A stretch of DNA of 64,000 nt from Streptomyces sp. CB02056 (GTDB taxonomy: Bacteria > Actinomycetota > Actinomycetes > Streptomycetales > Streptomycetaceae). The number at the start of each line of letters is the position of its first letter. Positions within the stretch are counted from its first letter, which is position 1. Below the pieces are notes generated by a model. It saw only the letters and a program-made list of their open reading frames with translations, had not been told where the DNA came from and did no database searches. Shown here piece by piece: positions 42,212-51,179 of this stretch. The DNA is taken from the NCBI RefSeq assembly GCF_001905545.1, contig NZ_LIPD01000024.1, positions 1 through 64,000 of the forward strand, given 5' to 3'. Both the position numbers and the translations under genes were made by a program.

Positions 42212-43441
42212 CTACCCGCGCCGGTCGCTGCGCTGCGCCGCCCAGGCCAGCGCCAGCCCCACCGCGCCGAGCGCGGCGGCGATCCCCAGCGGCGCGGTGT
42301 ACCCGGCCCCGGCGGACAGGGCCGCGCCCGCCAGCAGGGGGCCGCCCGCGTTGCCGATGTTGAAGGCGGAGATGTTCGCGGCCGAGGCGAGGTTGTCCGC
42401 GCCGCTCGCCCGCGCCAGCACCCGGGCCTGCAAGGGCGGGATGACCGCCCCGCCGGCCAGGCCGAACAGCAGGAAGACGGCGGCCACGGCGGCCCGGCTG
42501 TGCACGGCGGCGAGCAGCAGCAGCGGAACGGCCGTCACCCCGGCCAGCGCCGCGTACAGCGCGGCCGCCGGCGCCCGGTCCGCCAGCCGGCCCGCCAGCG
42601 GGGTGCCGACCACCATGCCCACGCCGACCAGCATCAGCACCACCGGCACCGCGCCGGACCCGAAGCCCGTGACCTCGGTCAGCAGCGGCGAGACGTAGGT
42701 GAGGACGGTCAGGAAGGGCGCCCAGCCGAAGGCCGTCGCCGCCAGGGCCAGCCACACCCCCGCACGCCGGAACACCCGCAGCTCGGCCCGCAGCCCGGCC
42801 CGCGGGGCCGCCGGCCCGTGCGGCAGCAGGACGGCCAGCGCGACCAGCAGCACCACGCCCAGCGCGGTCACCGCCCAGAACGTGGCCCGCCAGCCCAGCG
42901 CCTGCCCGAGCGCGGTACCGCCGGGCACCCCGAGCACGTTGGCGAGGCCGAGCCCCGTGAACACGGCGGCGATCGCGCCGGCCCTGCGCCGCGCGGGCAC
43001 CAGCGAGGTCGCCACCGCGGAGGCGATCCCCACGTACGCCCCGCCGGCCAGCGCGGACAGCACCCGCCCCGCCAGCAGCGCGCCGAAGCCCGGCGCGAGC
43101 GCGGTGACCAGGCCGGCCGCGATGAACAGGCCGACCAGGTACAGCAGCATCCGCCGGCGGGCGACGCGGACCCCGAGCGCGGTCAGCAGGGGAGCCCCCA
43201 CGACCATGCCCACCGCGTACCCGGACACCAGCACCCCCGCCGTCGGCAGGGACACCCCCGTGTCCTCGGCGATCCGCGGCAGCAGCCCGGCGACCACCAC
43301 CTCGGCGGAGCCCACCGCGAACGCGCCGAGGGCGAGCGCGAACAGGGCGGCACCGGCCGGAAGTTCAGGCGCACGGGCGTTGGTGGGGGAGGGGGCGGAC
43401 GCGGGGCAGGGGGCGCGGCGCGCCGAGAGATCGCTGGTCAT
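42212..43441 (-). CDS. MFS transporter, DHA1 type
   Basis: 409 residues from ATG 43441. Twelve predicted membrane helices; SGYAVGMVVGAPLLTALGVRVARRRM between helices 2 and 3, and VPGGTALGQALGWRATFW after helix 5, are typical of chloramphenicol-type (Cmx/AraJ) drug exporters. The gene lies 67 bp downstream of a LysR gene on the same strand, with a perfect 21-bp palindrome between the two. Self-resistance or general efflux is possible. Confidence 0.9.
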   Translation of the reverse strand: MTSDLSARRAPCPASAPSPTNARAPELPAGAALFALALGAFAVGSAEVVVAGLLPRIAEDTGVSLPTAGVLVSGYAVGMVVGAPLLTALGVRVARRRMLLYLVGLFIAAGLVTALAPGFGALLAGRVLSALAGGAYVGIASAVATSLVPARRRAGAIAAVFTGLGLANVLGVPGGTALGQALGWRATFWAVTALGVVLLVALAVLLPHGPAAPRAGLRAELRVFRRAGVWLALAATAFGWAPFLTVLTYVSPLLTEVTGFGSGAVPVVLMLVGVGMVVGTPLAGRLADRAPAAALYAALAGVTAVPLLLLAAVHSRAAVAAVFLLFGLAGGAVIPPLQARVLARASGADNLASAANISAFNIGNAGGPLLAGAALSAGAGYTAPLGIAAALGAVGLALAWAAQRSDRRG

Positions 43442-43494
43442 GGCACCAGCCTGGCCGCCGCCGCCCCGCGGATCAGCCCCCGAACGCGCAACGA

Positions 43495-43515
43495 CCGGTA
43501 AGCCAGGCTTACCGG
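43495..43515. promoter_or_regulatory. Perfect 21-bp palindrome between LysR and MFS genes
   Basis: Arms of 10 bp, CCGGTAAGCC and GGCTTACCGG, around a single A. It contains the LysR stop codon and lies 54 bp before the MFS start. The one-base centre makes a terminator unlikely; an operator for MFS control is more plausible. Confidence 0.65.
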
Positions 43516-44468
43516 TCCCGGCCCGCCGCCCCCACCGCCCCCACCGCCGCCGCCGGGGGCTCCGCCCACTCCCGGTTCCACCCCCGGGCCCGCTCCACCG
43601 CGACCGCCGCGAACGCCCGCACCCGCGCACTGTCCCCGCCCGCCCGCCACACCAGCCCGTACTCGAGCGGCTCGGCGTCCACGAACGGCACGAACACCAC
43701 CCCCGGCGGCGCCGAGTGCGCCGCCACGTCCGCCCCCACCGGCGAGATGCCCTGCCCCGCCCCGACCATCGCCAGGGTCTCCGCCAGCGTCGCCGCCGAC
43801 CGCCCGCGCTCCACCACCCGCCCCCCGGGCGTCACGGACGGCGCCAACCACTCCTGCCAGTACCCGGGGACGTGCCCCGTACAGGCGAACACCCGGTCCC
43901 GCGCCAGGTCCTCCACCCCGACCGACTCCCGCCTGGCCAGCACGTGGTTGGCCGGCACCGCCAGCATCCGCGGCACCCGCAGCACCACCGGGCCCCGCAC
44001 GAGGTCCTCCTCCTCCACCGGGAACTGGGTGACCAGCACCTGCGCCCCGCCGCCGCGCAGCGGCTCGAACATGGACGCCACCTGCGTCTCGTGGATGCGC
44101 ACGTCGATGCCCGGGTGCCGGCGGGCGAAGGCGCCGATCACCTCCATCACGAACTCCCCGGCCGCACCGCCGAGGTAGCCGACCGTGAGCACCCCCTCGA
44201 CGCCCCGGGCCGCGGCCCGCGCCCGCTCCAGCCCGTCCCCGATGCACCGGTACGCCGGCCCGACGTCCTCCAGCAGCCGCCGCCCCAGCTCCGTCAGCCG
44301 CACCCGCCGGCTGGTCCGCTCGAACAGCGGCGCGCCCACCCGGCGCTCCAGCCGCTGGATCGTCTGGCTCACCCGCGCCCTGGAGACCCCCAGCCGCTCG
44401 GCCGTCCGCCCGAAGTGCAACTCCTCGGCCAGGACCACGAAACCCTCGATCTCCAGTCGCTCCCACAC
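43509..44468 (-). CDS. LysR-family transcriptional regulator
   Basis: 319 residues from GTG 44468. N-terminal HTH: AEELHFGRTAERLGVSRARVSQTIQRLERRVG type, read across residues 14-44; then a periplasmic-binding-like effector domain. Adjacent same-strand MFS gene is the probable target. The C-terminus ends in an Ala/Val/Gly repeat. Confidence 0.9.
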   Translation of the reverse strand: MWERLEIEGFVVLAEELHFGRTAERLGVSRARVSQTIQRLERRVGAPLFERTSRRVRLTELGRRLLEDVGPAYRCIGDGLERARAAARGVEGVLTVGYLGGAAGEFVMEVIGAFARRHPGIDVRIHETQVASMFEPLRGGGAQVLVTQFPVEEEDLVRGPVVLRVPRMLAVPANHVLARRESVGVEDLARDRVFACTGHVPGYWQEWLAPSVTPGGRVVERGRSAATLAETLAMVGAGQGISPVGADVAAHSAPPGVVFVPFVDAEPLEYGLVWRAGGDSARVRAFAAVAVERARGWNREWAEPPAAAVGAVGAAGRDR

Positions 44469-44535
44469 CCGCCCGATGCTACGCCCGGCCCCCGGCCGTC
44501 CCCCTGGGTCGTACCGGCCGGGGGCCCGGGCCGGG

Positions 44536-45744
44536 TCAGGGCCGGGGGCAGAACTCGGCCTCCAGCTCGGAGGTGAACACCGCGATCGGCCAACTGCCGT
44601 TGGTCCAGTCGCCGTTGATGTTGGTGGTGAGCAGGTGGCCGCCGTCGCGGGTGCCGAAGGTGTAGGTCCAGGAGCCGTTGATGGCGCCGCCCATGCCCCA
44701 GAGGGTCGGTCCGCAGTCCAGGGTGACGGAGCCGACGCCGAGGCCGTACGCGGCGTTCGGGATCCACGCGCCGGGCGGTGTGGGGACCGTCGTGAGCAAC
44801 TCCCGCTGCTGGGCGGGCGGCAGCAGCCGTCCGCCCAGCAGCGCGGCGAAGAAGGTGTCGAGGTCGCGGGCGGTGGAGACCATGTCGCCGGCGGCGTAGC
44901 CCCAGGAGGGGCTGAGCTCGGTCACGTCGTGGACGGGGGCGGTGGGGGAGGGGTCGCCCAGGCGGGAGTAGGCGCGTGCGTGCGGGCCGCGCAGGGCGGT
45001 GTCGTCGGGGTCGGGGGTGTAGGTGCCGCTCAGGCCGAGCGGGGTGATGACGCGCTGGTCGACCTGTTCGGCCAGGCTGGTCCCGGTGGCCCGTTCGACG
45101 ATCAGCCCGGCGAGGACGTAGCCGGTGTCGGAGTACGTCCAGCCGGCGCCGGGGGCGAAGTCCGGGCGGTTGGCGGTGCCGGTGCGGACGAGCTGTTCGG
45201 GCGTGTAGGTGTCGAAGCGGTGGAGCAGGAAGCCGGTGCCCTCGTTCTCGGCGCGGACCTTCGCGTCCATCGCGTAGTTGTAGACCCCGCTCGTCATGCC
45301 GAGCAGCTGCCGGACGGTGATCCGGTCGGGCTCGTAGCCGGGCCCGTCGACGAGGCCGGGCAGCCACCGCTCCACGCTGTCGTCCAGGTCCAGCCGGCCC
45401 TCGGCGGCGAGTTGGAGGACGACGGTGGCGACGAAGGTCTTGGTGGTGCTGCCGATGCGGAACCGCTCCTGGGCGTGGCGGGGGCGCCCGGTGGCCAGGT
45501 CGGCGACGCCCGCGGTGCCGAACCAGGCGCGGTGCCCGTCGCGGACCTCGGCGACGATGCCGGGCACGCCGCCCTCGGTCACGGCGCGCTCCAGGACCCG
45601 CTGGACGCCGGGGTGCCCGTTCCGGGCGTCCGGGGTCGCGGGCGCCGGCGCGGCGGTGGCGGTGCCGCCCGCGACCAGGGCGGTGGTCAGGGCGGTGGTC
45701 AGGGCGGTGGCGGTCAGCGCGGTGGCGCGCCTGGTGATTCCCAT
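44536..45744 (-). CDS. Secreted serine hydrolase (beta-lactamase / D-Ala-D-Ala carboxypeptidase family)
   Basis: 402 residues from ATG 45744 with GAGGGGGAA upstream. Signal peptide over residues 1-32. Class C-type motifs: SxxK at 99-102 (GSTTK), YSD at 204-206 in place of YxN, and WGMGGAIN near the KTG position. It resembles Streptomyces R61 DD-peptidase-like esterases. Likely acts outside the cell on peptidoglycan or an ester. Divergent from an HTH-MarR regulator across a repeat-bearing promoter. Confidence 0.9.
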   Translation of the reverse strand: MGITRRATALTATALTTALTTALVAGGTATAAPAPATPDARNGHPGVQRVLERAVTEGGVPGIVAEVRDGHRAWFGTAGVADLATGRPRHAQERFRIGSTTKTFVATVVLQLAAEGRLDLDDSVERWLPGLVDGPGYEPDRITVRQLLGMTSGVYNYAMDAKVRAENEGTGFLLHRFDTYTPEQLVRTGTANRPDFAPGAGWTYSDTGYVLAGLIVERATGTSLAEQVDQRVITPLGLSGTYTPDPDDTALRGPHARAYSRLGDPSPTAPVHDVTELSPSWGYAAGDMVSTARDLDTFFAALLGGRLLPPAQQRELLTTVPTPPGAWIPNAAYGLGVGSVTLDCGPTLWGMGGAINGSWTYTFGTRDGGHLLTTNINGDWTNGSWPIAVFTSELEAEFCPRP

Positions 45745-45866
45745 GCTGGTGTTCCCCCTCGGCGTGGTGTTCGTGGCCTGGGAAGAAACTAGGAGCCGCT
45801 TCACGGTCGGGTCAACGTCAACTCCATTGCCGTGCACGGTCTGTGCAGGTGGGAGCGGGGACATCC

Positions 45867-45940
45867 TTGCAATGGTCGTGCCGACGAATGCAACAGCTGC
45901 CCGCGTTCCATTGCAACAGTCGCCGGGGTCGGCCGATACT
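45867..45940 (+). promoter_or_regulatory. Promoter with TTGCAATGG inverted repeats
   Basis: TTGCAATGG (45867-45875) and CCATTGCAA (45908-45916) are inverted copies; ATGCAACAG (45888) and CCATTGC (45823) are partial copies. TTGCAA (45911-45916) and GATACT (45935-45940) form a promoter with an 18-bp spacer for the regulator gene, so the repeats are probably its autoregulatory sites. Confidence 0.7.
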
Positions 45941-45977
45941 GGGCCGACCGAGTCCGACCGAGGAGGGGCGGGGACGG

Positions 45978-46718
45978 ATGCCCGGAGCCAGACTGACCCA
46001 GCAGGATCGCCACCGGATCGCCACCGGGCTGGCCGAGGGGTGGGGGTACGGCGAGATCGCCCGGCAGCTCGGGCGGCCGACGTCGACCGTCACCCGGGAG
46101 ATCGCCCGCAACGGCGGTCCGTCCGGCTACCGCGCCGACCGGGCGCAGCGGGCCACCGTCCAGCGCTCCCGGCGCGGGCGGGCGGCGGCCGGCCGGGAGG
46201 CGGTGCCGGAGCCGGCGGTGCCCGGGCGCGACACGGAGGAGGTCCGCCAGTTCGGTGACCGGCTGGCCGAGTTCCTGGCGCTCGGCGGCATGCCCCGGAT
46301 GACGGCGCGGGTGCTGGTCTGCCTCCAGCTCACCGAGGACGGCGCCCTGACGGCGGGTGAGCTGGTGCGGCGCCTGCGGGTCAGTCCGGCGTCCGTCTCG
46401 AAGGCGGTCGGCTACCTGGAGGTGCAGGCCCTGGTCCGCCGGGAGCGCGACGGGCGCAACCGCCGCGAGCGGTACGTCATCGACGACGACGTCTGGCACC
46501 GCGCGCTGCTGGCCAGTGCCGAGCGCAACGCGGTGCTCGCCGGGATCACCCGCCACGGCGCCGAACTGCTCGGCCCGGCCACCGCGGCCGGGGCCCGGAT
46601 GGACGGCGCGGCCGCGCTGCTGGACCGCATCGGCCAGGACATCGTCCGCGGCATCCGGCAGTGGCACGAGGAGAGCCGACGCGGCCGGGAGAACGCCGGG
46701 GCGGCCTCCCCGCCGTGA
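45978..46718 (+). CDS. Regulator with IS30-type HTH fused to a MarR/GbsR domain
   Basis: 246 residues from ATG 45978 with AGGAGGGG upstream. Residues ~5-42 are an HTH_38 of the IS30-transposase kind (LTQQDRHRIATGL, IARQLGRPTSTVTREI). A linker follows, then a MarR/GbsR-like winged helix (GELVRRLRVSPASVSKAVGYLE) and a helical C-terminus. Two DNA-binding units in one chain may read the spaced TTGCAATGG repeats upstream. Targets: itself and probably the divergent serine hydrolase. Confidence 0.85.
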   Translation: MPGARLTQQDRHRIATGLAEGWGYGEIARQLGRPTSTVTREIARNGGPSGYRADRAQRATVQRSRRGRAAAGREAVPEPAVPGRDTEEVRQFGDRLAEFLALGGMPRMTARVLVCLQLTEDGALTAGELVRRLRVSPASVSKAVGYLEVQALVRRERDGRNRRERYVIDDDVWHRALLASAERNAVLAGITRHGAELLGPATAAGARMDGAAALLDRIGQDIVRGIRQWHEESRRGRENAGAASPP

Positions 46719-46761
46719 GCGGTCTCCCGGCCCCGGCCGGGGAGCGGCCGGGTGGTGCGGG

Positions 46762-47601
46762 TCATCCGGCCGCGGTCGCGGGGGCCGCCGGGTGGGCGTG
46801 GTCGAGGAAGGCGCGGACCTGGTGGGCGAAGGCGTCGGGGGCGTCCGCGTAGAGCCAGTGCCCGCTGTCCGGGACCTCCACCAGGCGGGTGTTCGGGCGT
46901 TCGCGGGCCATCCGGCGTGCGGTGGCGGGGGTGAGGAGGAAGCTGTCGGCGGCCCGCAGGAGCAGGGCGGGCTGGGCGGAGGCGTTCCAGACGGCCGTGA
47001 AGTCGCCGGTGAGGGCGGCCTGGGAGGCCGTCATGTCGGCGGTGTCGAAGAGGAATCCCCAGCCGTCGGGGAACTCGGCGGCGCTGTCCATGAAGTAGCC
47101 GGCCGGGACGCCGCGTTCCGCCAGCGCCCGGGCCAGGGCGCGGCGGGTCGGGGCCCGGCGGGGCCAGCCGGACACGTCCAGGACGGGGCGGGTCTCGGGC
47201 TCCCGGTTGAGGGTCGTCATGTCGGCGACCACGAGCGCCGCCACGAGGTCGGGGCGCCGGCGGGCGAGATGGAAGGCGACCGCGCCGCCCATCGAGTGCC
47301 CCAGCACGGCGGCCGGTACCGGGCCGAGCGCCTCCAGGAACGCCGCCGCGTCGGCCGCGTAGGCGTCCGGGGTGAACTCGCCCCCGTTGTCGGACAGTCC
47401 GTGCCCGCGCTGGTCGAGGGCGAGGACCCGGTAGCGGCCGGCGAGCGCGGCGGCCAGCGGCGCGAAGATCCGGCCCCGCCCGAAGTGCCCGTGCAGGGCG
47501 AGCACGGCCGGCCCGGGGCCGCCGAAGTCCAGGTAGGCGAACCGGCGTCCGCCGAGCCGGACGAACGACTCGGCGGGCCGGTCCGCGGGTCCGTCCGTCA
47601 T
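46762..47601 (-). CDS. Alpha/beta hydrolase
   Basis: 279 residues from ATG 47601. LHGHFGRG oxyanion, LDQRGHGLSD, nucleophile Ser in LGHSMGG, Asp in RAADSFLL region and His in PDSGHWLY. Typical of monofunctional esterases, dehalogenase-like or BioH-like hydrolases. Converges on the HTH-MarR gene. Substrate not predictable. Confidence 0.87.
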   Translation of the reverse strand: MTDGPADRPAESFVRLGGRRFAYLDFGGPGPAVLALHGHFGRGRIFAPLAAALAGRYRVLALDQRGHGLSDNGGEFTPDAYAADAAAFLEALGPVPAAVLGHSMGGAVAFHLARRRPDLVAALVVADMTTLNREPETRPVLDVSGWPRRAPTRRALARALAERGVPAGYFMDSAAEFPDGWGFLFDTADMTASQAALTGDFTAVWNASAQPALLLRAADSFLLTPATARRMARERPNTRLVEVPDSGHWLYADAPDAFAHQVRAFLDHAHPAAPATAAG

Positions 47602-47707
47602 CCCGTACGCCCCCTTCTCGCGAAGTGCCGTGTGCGGCAGGGGAAACCTATCCCGGGCGGCGCGGACGGCGGCGGGCCCGCTCCGGGGCCGGTCGGGGGC
47701 GGGGCGG

Positions 47708-48664
47708 TCAGGTGTAGAGGGCGGCGGCGCGGCGGGTCGCCTCGGCCAGGCGGGCGCGCAGCTCGGGCGGGTGGAGGACCTCGGCCTCCGGGCCCAGGCG
47801 CAGCAGTTCGAGGTAGCCGATGTCCCAGCTCTCGACCGGCAGGGTCGCGGTGACCCAGCCGTCGGCGTCCGGTGGGCCCGCGGTGGCGAGGGCGTCGGCG
47901 GCGGCGGTCGGCTCCAGCAGGGCGGCGAGGTTCTCGACGGCGAACGGGCTCAGCCGCACCACCGCCCGCTCGCGCAGCATGGCGCGGGTGAACTCCCGGG
48001 CCGCCGCGGCCCAGTAGGCGGCGAGGTCGAACTCCGGGTCGCGCTCGAACCGTTCGTCGCCGGCCTCGGCGCTCTCGAAGCGGTCGACGCGGTACGAGCC
48101 GACCCGGCCGGAGGGGCCGCGCGCCGCGAGGTACCACTGCCCGGCCTTCAGGACCAGGCCGTACGGTTCCAGCCGCCGCTCCCGGGTGCCGGAGCGCGCC
48201 GCGTAGCGGGCGTGCAGGACGCGGTCCTCCCACACGGCGCGCGACACCTCGGCGAGCAGCGCGGGGGTCGGGGCGTCGCGGAACCAGGCCGGCGCGTCGA
48301 GGTGGAAGCGCCGGGCGGCGGCCGCGGGGGCGTCGCCCAGGGCGGCGGCGACCTTCAGCCGGGCGGCGAGGGCCTGCCCCGCCAGGCCCATGTCGCGCAG
48401 CGGGCCCGGCAGCCCGGCCAGGTGCAGGACCTCGGCCTCGGCGCGTTCGAGGCCGGTGAGGCGGGTGCGGTAGCCGTCGACGAGCCGGTAGCCGCCGCTG
48501 CGGCCGCGCTCCGCGTACACCGGCACCCCGGCCTCCACCAGCGCGGCGACGTCGCGCTGCACGGTGCGCTCGGAGACCTCCAGCTCGGCCGAGAGCTCCG
48601 TGGCGGTCATCGTCCGCCGGTTCTGCAGGAGCAGCAGCAGCGCGATGGCCCGGCTCGCCCGCAC
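47708..48664 (-). CDS. HTH-WYL transcriptional regulator (YafY family)
   Basis: 318 residues from GTG 48664. N-terminal HTH_11 (MTATELSAELEVSERTVQRDV) then a WYL domain (LEPYGLVLKAGQWYLAARG, YRVDRF) and a WCX C-terminal extension. WYL domains bind nucleic acid or nucleotides and control DNA-damage or defence-linked genes. Orientation and spacing suggest it may control the pyridoxamine-oxidase-like gene at 48767 or itself. Confidence 0.9.
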   Translation of the reverse strand: MRASRAIALLLLLQNRRTMTATELSAELEVSERTVQRDVAALVEAGVPVYAERGRSGGYRLVDGYRTRLTGLERAEAEVLHLAGLPGPLRDMGLAGQALAARLKVAAALGDAPAAAARRFHLDAPAWFRDAPTPALLAEVSRAVWEDRVLHARYAARSGTRERRLEPYGLVLKAGQWYLAARGPSGRVGSYRVDRFESAEAGDERFERDPEFDLAAYWAAAAREFTRAMLRERAVVRLSPFAVENLAALLEPTAAADALATAGPPDADGWVTATLPVESWDIGYLELLRLGPEAEVLHPPELRARLAEATRRAAALYT

Positions 48665-48766
48665 GTCGCCCCTTCCGTCGCCTGCCTGGTGTCGCCTGGT
48701 GGGCCCGCCCGTGTGTGCGGTGGCCCGGCTCCATTGTCGCCGGGCCCGGGCCCGGTGCGGGCGGGG

Positions 48767-49300
48767 TCAGGCCTCGTCGGCCGCCGCGTCGAGCTTGGCG
48801 GGGTCGGGGGCGAACGCGGTCATCCACTGCGGGTGCAGCCGGTAGTAGACGACGTCGTTGTCCCAGTCGAAGGCGTCGGGGCCGTAGAAGTCCCGGAAGT
48901 ACGCGAGCAGTTCCGGCCAGTCGGCGGCCGGCTCGCCGCCGTGCGGGTTGAGGACCTCCGCGGTGCCGTGGGTGAACACGCCCAGGTCCTCCCCGCGCAG
49001 GTGCGCGGCGCTGACGGCGGGCCGGGCGGCGAGGTGCCGGGCCTTGGCGGCGCCGCGCGCGGTGCCGAAGTGCCACATGCCGTGCAGGAAGTGCCCGTCC
49101 ACGCCGCTGATCCGCGGCTCGCCCTTCGCCGTCACCGTGGACAGCGCGAGCGTGCACATGCCGGTGAGCACACCGGTGAGCTGGTCGGCGGTGAGCGAGC
49201 GCTCGCTGTTGATGATCGACCGCAGGTGCGCGGTGGAGCGGGCGAGCGAGGCGTCGAGGAGGGCCTGGAGCCGGTGGAGCTCGTCGGGTGTTTCGCGCAT
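48767..49300 (-). CDS. Pyridoxamine 5'-phosphate oxidase-family protein
   Basis: 177 residues from ATG 49300 with AAGGACC upstream. Split-barrel FMN/F420-binding fold: LSTVTAKGEPRISGVDGHFLHG, WHFGTARGAAKARHLAARP and VFTHGTAEV. Such proteins are flavin or F420 oxidoreductases or haem/biliverdin binders. The preceding ~60 residues form a helical lead. Function not further assignable. Confidence 0.85.
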   Translation of the reverse strand: MRETPDELHRLQALLDASLARSTAHLRSIINSERSLTADQLTGVLTGMCTLALSTVTAKGEPRISGVDGHFLHGMWHFGTARGAAKARHLAARPAVSAAHLRGEDLGVFTHGTAEVLNPHGGEPAADWPELLAYFRDFYGPDAFDWDNDVVYYRLHPQWMTAFAPDPAKLDAAADEA

Positions 49301-49537
49301 GGGGGGTCCTTGTCTGTCCGTCGTCCCGGCCCGTGCCACCACGACACCGACCGGCGCCCCCTACTGTCCCCGCGAAACCCGACACCTTCTGTCGTGATTT
49401 CCCGCGGTGTCCTGCGGTTTCCACGCGCCCGGCCGCTGGTGGGGGAGTGGGAAGTCGGCGGGGCCGACTTCCCACTTCCCGGGGCTCCGCGGTGGCAGCC
49501 GTCAGCCGTCAGCCGTCGGCCGCCTGCCGTGCGGCGG

Positions 49538-49897
49538 TCAGGGCCAGAGGCACTGCGACTGCGGGTCGAAGCAGGTGAGGCCCATCGCGGACGCCACCTT
49601 CGCGATGTGGACGCAGGCCTCCTCCACCATGCTCCAGCGGATCGGAAAATAGATCAGCGGGCCGCTCGCCTCCCCGATCAGCGGGCCGGTCGACCACGGC
49701 GAGGTGTCGTCCTCGTCCTCGGCGAGGTCGGGCCACCGCTCCAGCAGCGCGGCCACGAAGGCCGCGATCCGCTCGGTCGGCGGAAGGTTCTCCTCGTCCG
49801 TGCCGAGGTACCGCTCGTACAGGTCGTCGAAGCACCGGCCCGCCGCGGCGTCGTCCGCGGGGCGCTCGCCCTCCCAGACCGCAAGGTCGTAACTCAT
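49538..49897 (-). CDS. Conserved hypothetical protein
   Basis: 119 residues from ATG 49897. Acidic; starts MSYDLAVWEGERPAD and has a Trp-rich middle, with PLIYFPIRWSMVEEA and a CFDPQSQCLWP end. I recall similar proteins widely in Streptomyces, often near immunity-type genes, but know no function. No signal or membrane segment. Confidence 0.72.
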   Translation of the reverse strand: MSYDLAVWEGERPADDAAAGRCFDDLYERYLGTDEENLPPTERIAAFVAALLERWPDLAEDEDDTSPWSTGPLIGEASGPLIYFPIRWSMVEEACVHIAKVASAMGLTCFDPQSQCLWP

Positions 49898-49985
49898 GGG
49901 CGCAGCCTGCCACCCGGCACCGACAACCGCCCCGGAGCCCGTACGCGCAGGCCCGGTTCCCCGGGGCGGCTGTTCCGTGTGGCCG

Positions 49986-50312
49986 TCAGCCGGCCGGCTG
50001 CGCCCGCTCCAGGGCTTCCCGCAGCCGCCTGACCTCGGCGACCAGTCGTGGCACGTCCTGGCGGGCGGCGGCGATGAAGTCGAGGTCCGCGTCCGTCGCG
50101 GGGTCCGGTCCCGTCCGGGTGCGGCCGTCGGTGGTCCGGGTCAGGTGGAACTCGTCGTCCTGCGGCGCGTCGGGGCGCAGTTGGACGAAGCTCGCGCCGC
50201 CGATCCCCTGGCGGGTCTCCAGCCGGGCGACCCACGGGCCCGGTGTCGCGGCGCCGGCGCGCAGCTCGATCGCGGACAGCTCTTCCTCGGACAACGGCTC
50301 GTCGGACGGCAT
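49986..50312 (-). CDS. Hypothetical protein
   Basis: 108 residues from ATG 50312. Helical start (LSEEELSAIELRAGAATPGPW), a short beta middle and a helical end (DLDFIAAARQDVPRLVAEVRRLREALE). This matches small Streptomyces phage-like or plasmid-like unknowns with TPGPW and a FIAxAR ending. No neighbours of known role. Confidence 0.7.
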   Translation of the reverse strand: MPSDEPLSEEELSAIELRAGAATPGPWVARLETRQGIGGASFVQLRPDAPQDDEFHLTRTTDGRTRTGPDPATDADLDFIAAARQDVPRLVAEVRRLREALERAQPAG

Positions 50313-50387
50313 GCCCGGATCCTGCCCCGGTCCTCCGGGCCTGTCCAGGGCCACCCGGGCTGCCTTGAGCGGGGTGGCCCCGTCCGT

Positions 50388-50906
50388 TCAGTCCCGCCGG
50401 TTCGCCGGTCCGGCCTCGACCCACTGCGGTATCCGCTCCGGTGCCAGGAACTTCTCGTTGAGTACCAGCATCCACGCCAGCGCGATCATGCAGACGATCG
50501 GGATCGCGAGCAGCAGCACGATGAAGACGATCGGGTGCGCGTGGCTGAAAGCGTCGCTGTTGATCCCGAAGAGCGTCACGGGACCGGCGATGACGAGGGG
50601 CGCCACCAGCCAGCAGAACAGGTAGGTGCGGATCACCTCGCTCATGCGCAGTTCGGCCCGGCCCAGGAACACGTACTGCGTGGTGCTCGTCGAGGAGCCG
50701 TGCCGCCCGGAGACGTCGACCGTCTCGCCCTCCTTGACGTAGTAGCGTCCCAGCGGCCGGATCGGCAGCATCAGCATGGTGAACCAGTGGGTGGCGAAGC
50801 AGGCCCCCTGGGCGTCCGGCCGCGTCTTGCCCAGCATCGTCCGCCCGAACCCGTTGACCGTGCCCAAGCGCGGTGCCGTGCGCATCGGCATGACCCTGTC
50901 CGACAT
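50388..50906 (-). CDS. Two-helix membrane protein, unknown
   Basis: 172 residues from ATG 50906; an ATG four codons upstream is also possible. After a soluble lead come two membrane helices, at about residues 95-117 and 125-149, joined by a short loop. GxF and YYVKEGETVDVSG segments precede them. No family recognised. Confidence 0.72.
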   Translation of the reverse strand: MSDRVMPMRTAPRLGTVNGFGRTMLGKTRPDAQGACFATHWFTMLMLPIRPLGRYYVKEGETVDVSGRHGSSTSTTQYVFLGRAELRMSEVIRTYLFCWLVAPLVIAGPVTLFGINSDAFSHAHPIVFIVLLLAIPIVCMIALAWMLVLNEKFLAPERIPQWVEAGPANRRD

Positions 50907-51150
50907 CTGCCCCCCCATCCCGGCGACAACCGTTGTGATCCGATCAGCATGCCAGCGCCGTACGACACCCTCCCGGCGGGGTCGCAACACCTCCATCGGA
51001 TCTCCCCGGTGACGGACGATCACCTCCCGCCGGCCGGCGGAGCGGGCGGCCCGCCGAAAGGGGCGGGCCAGGGGGCGCGCAGCCAGTAGACAGGGCGCGC
51101 AGCCCAGGAAGGGGGCACGCGGGCGGAGGGGGCTCCGCGCTCTCGACGGA

Positions 51151-51179
51151 TAGCTCTTACTGAGAGCTAAAATGAGGGT
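51151..51179 (+). promoter_or_regulatory. MarR operator and leaderless promoter
   Basis: Inverted repeat TAGCTCT (51151-51157) and AGAGCTA (51163-51169) overlaps the -10 box TAAAAT (51168-51173), which is followed by six bases and then the ATG at 51180. Binding of MarR here would block its own promoter. Confidence 0.8.
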
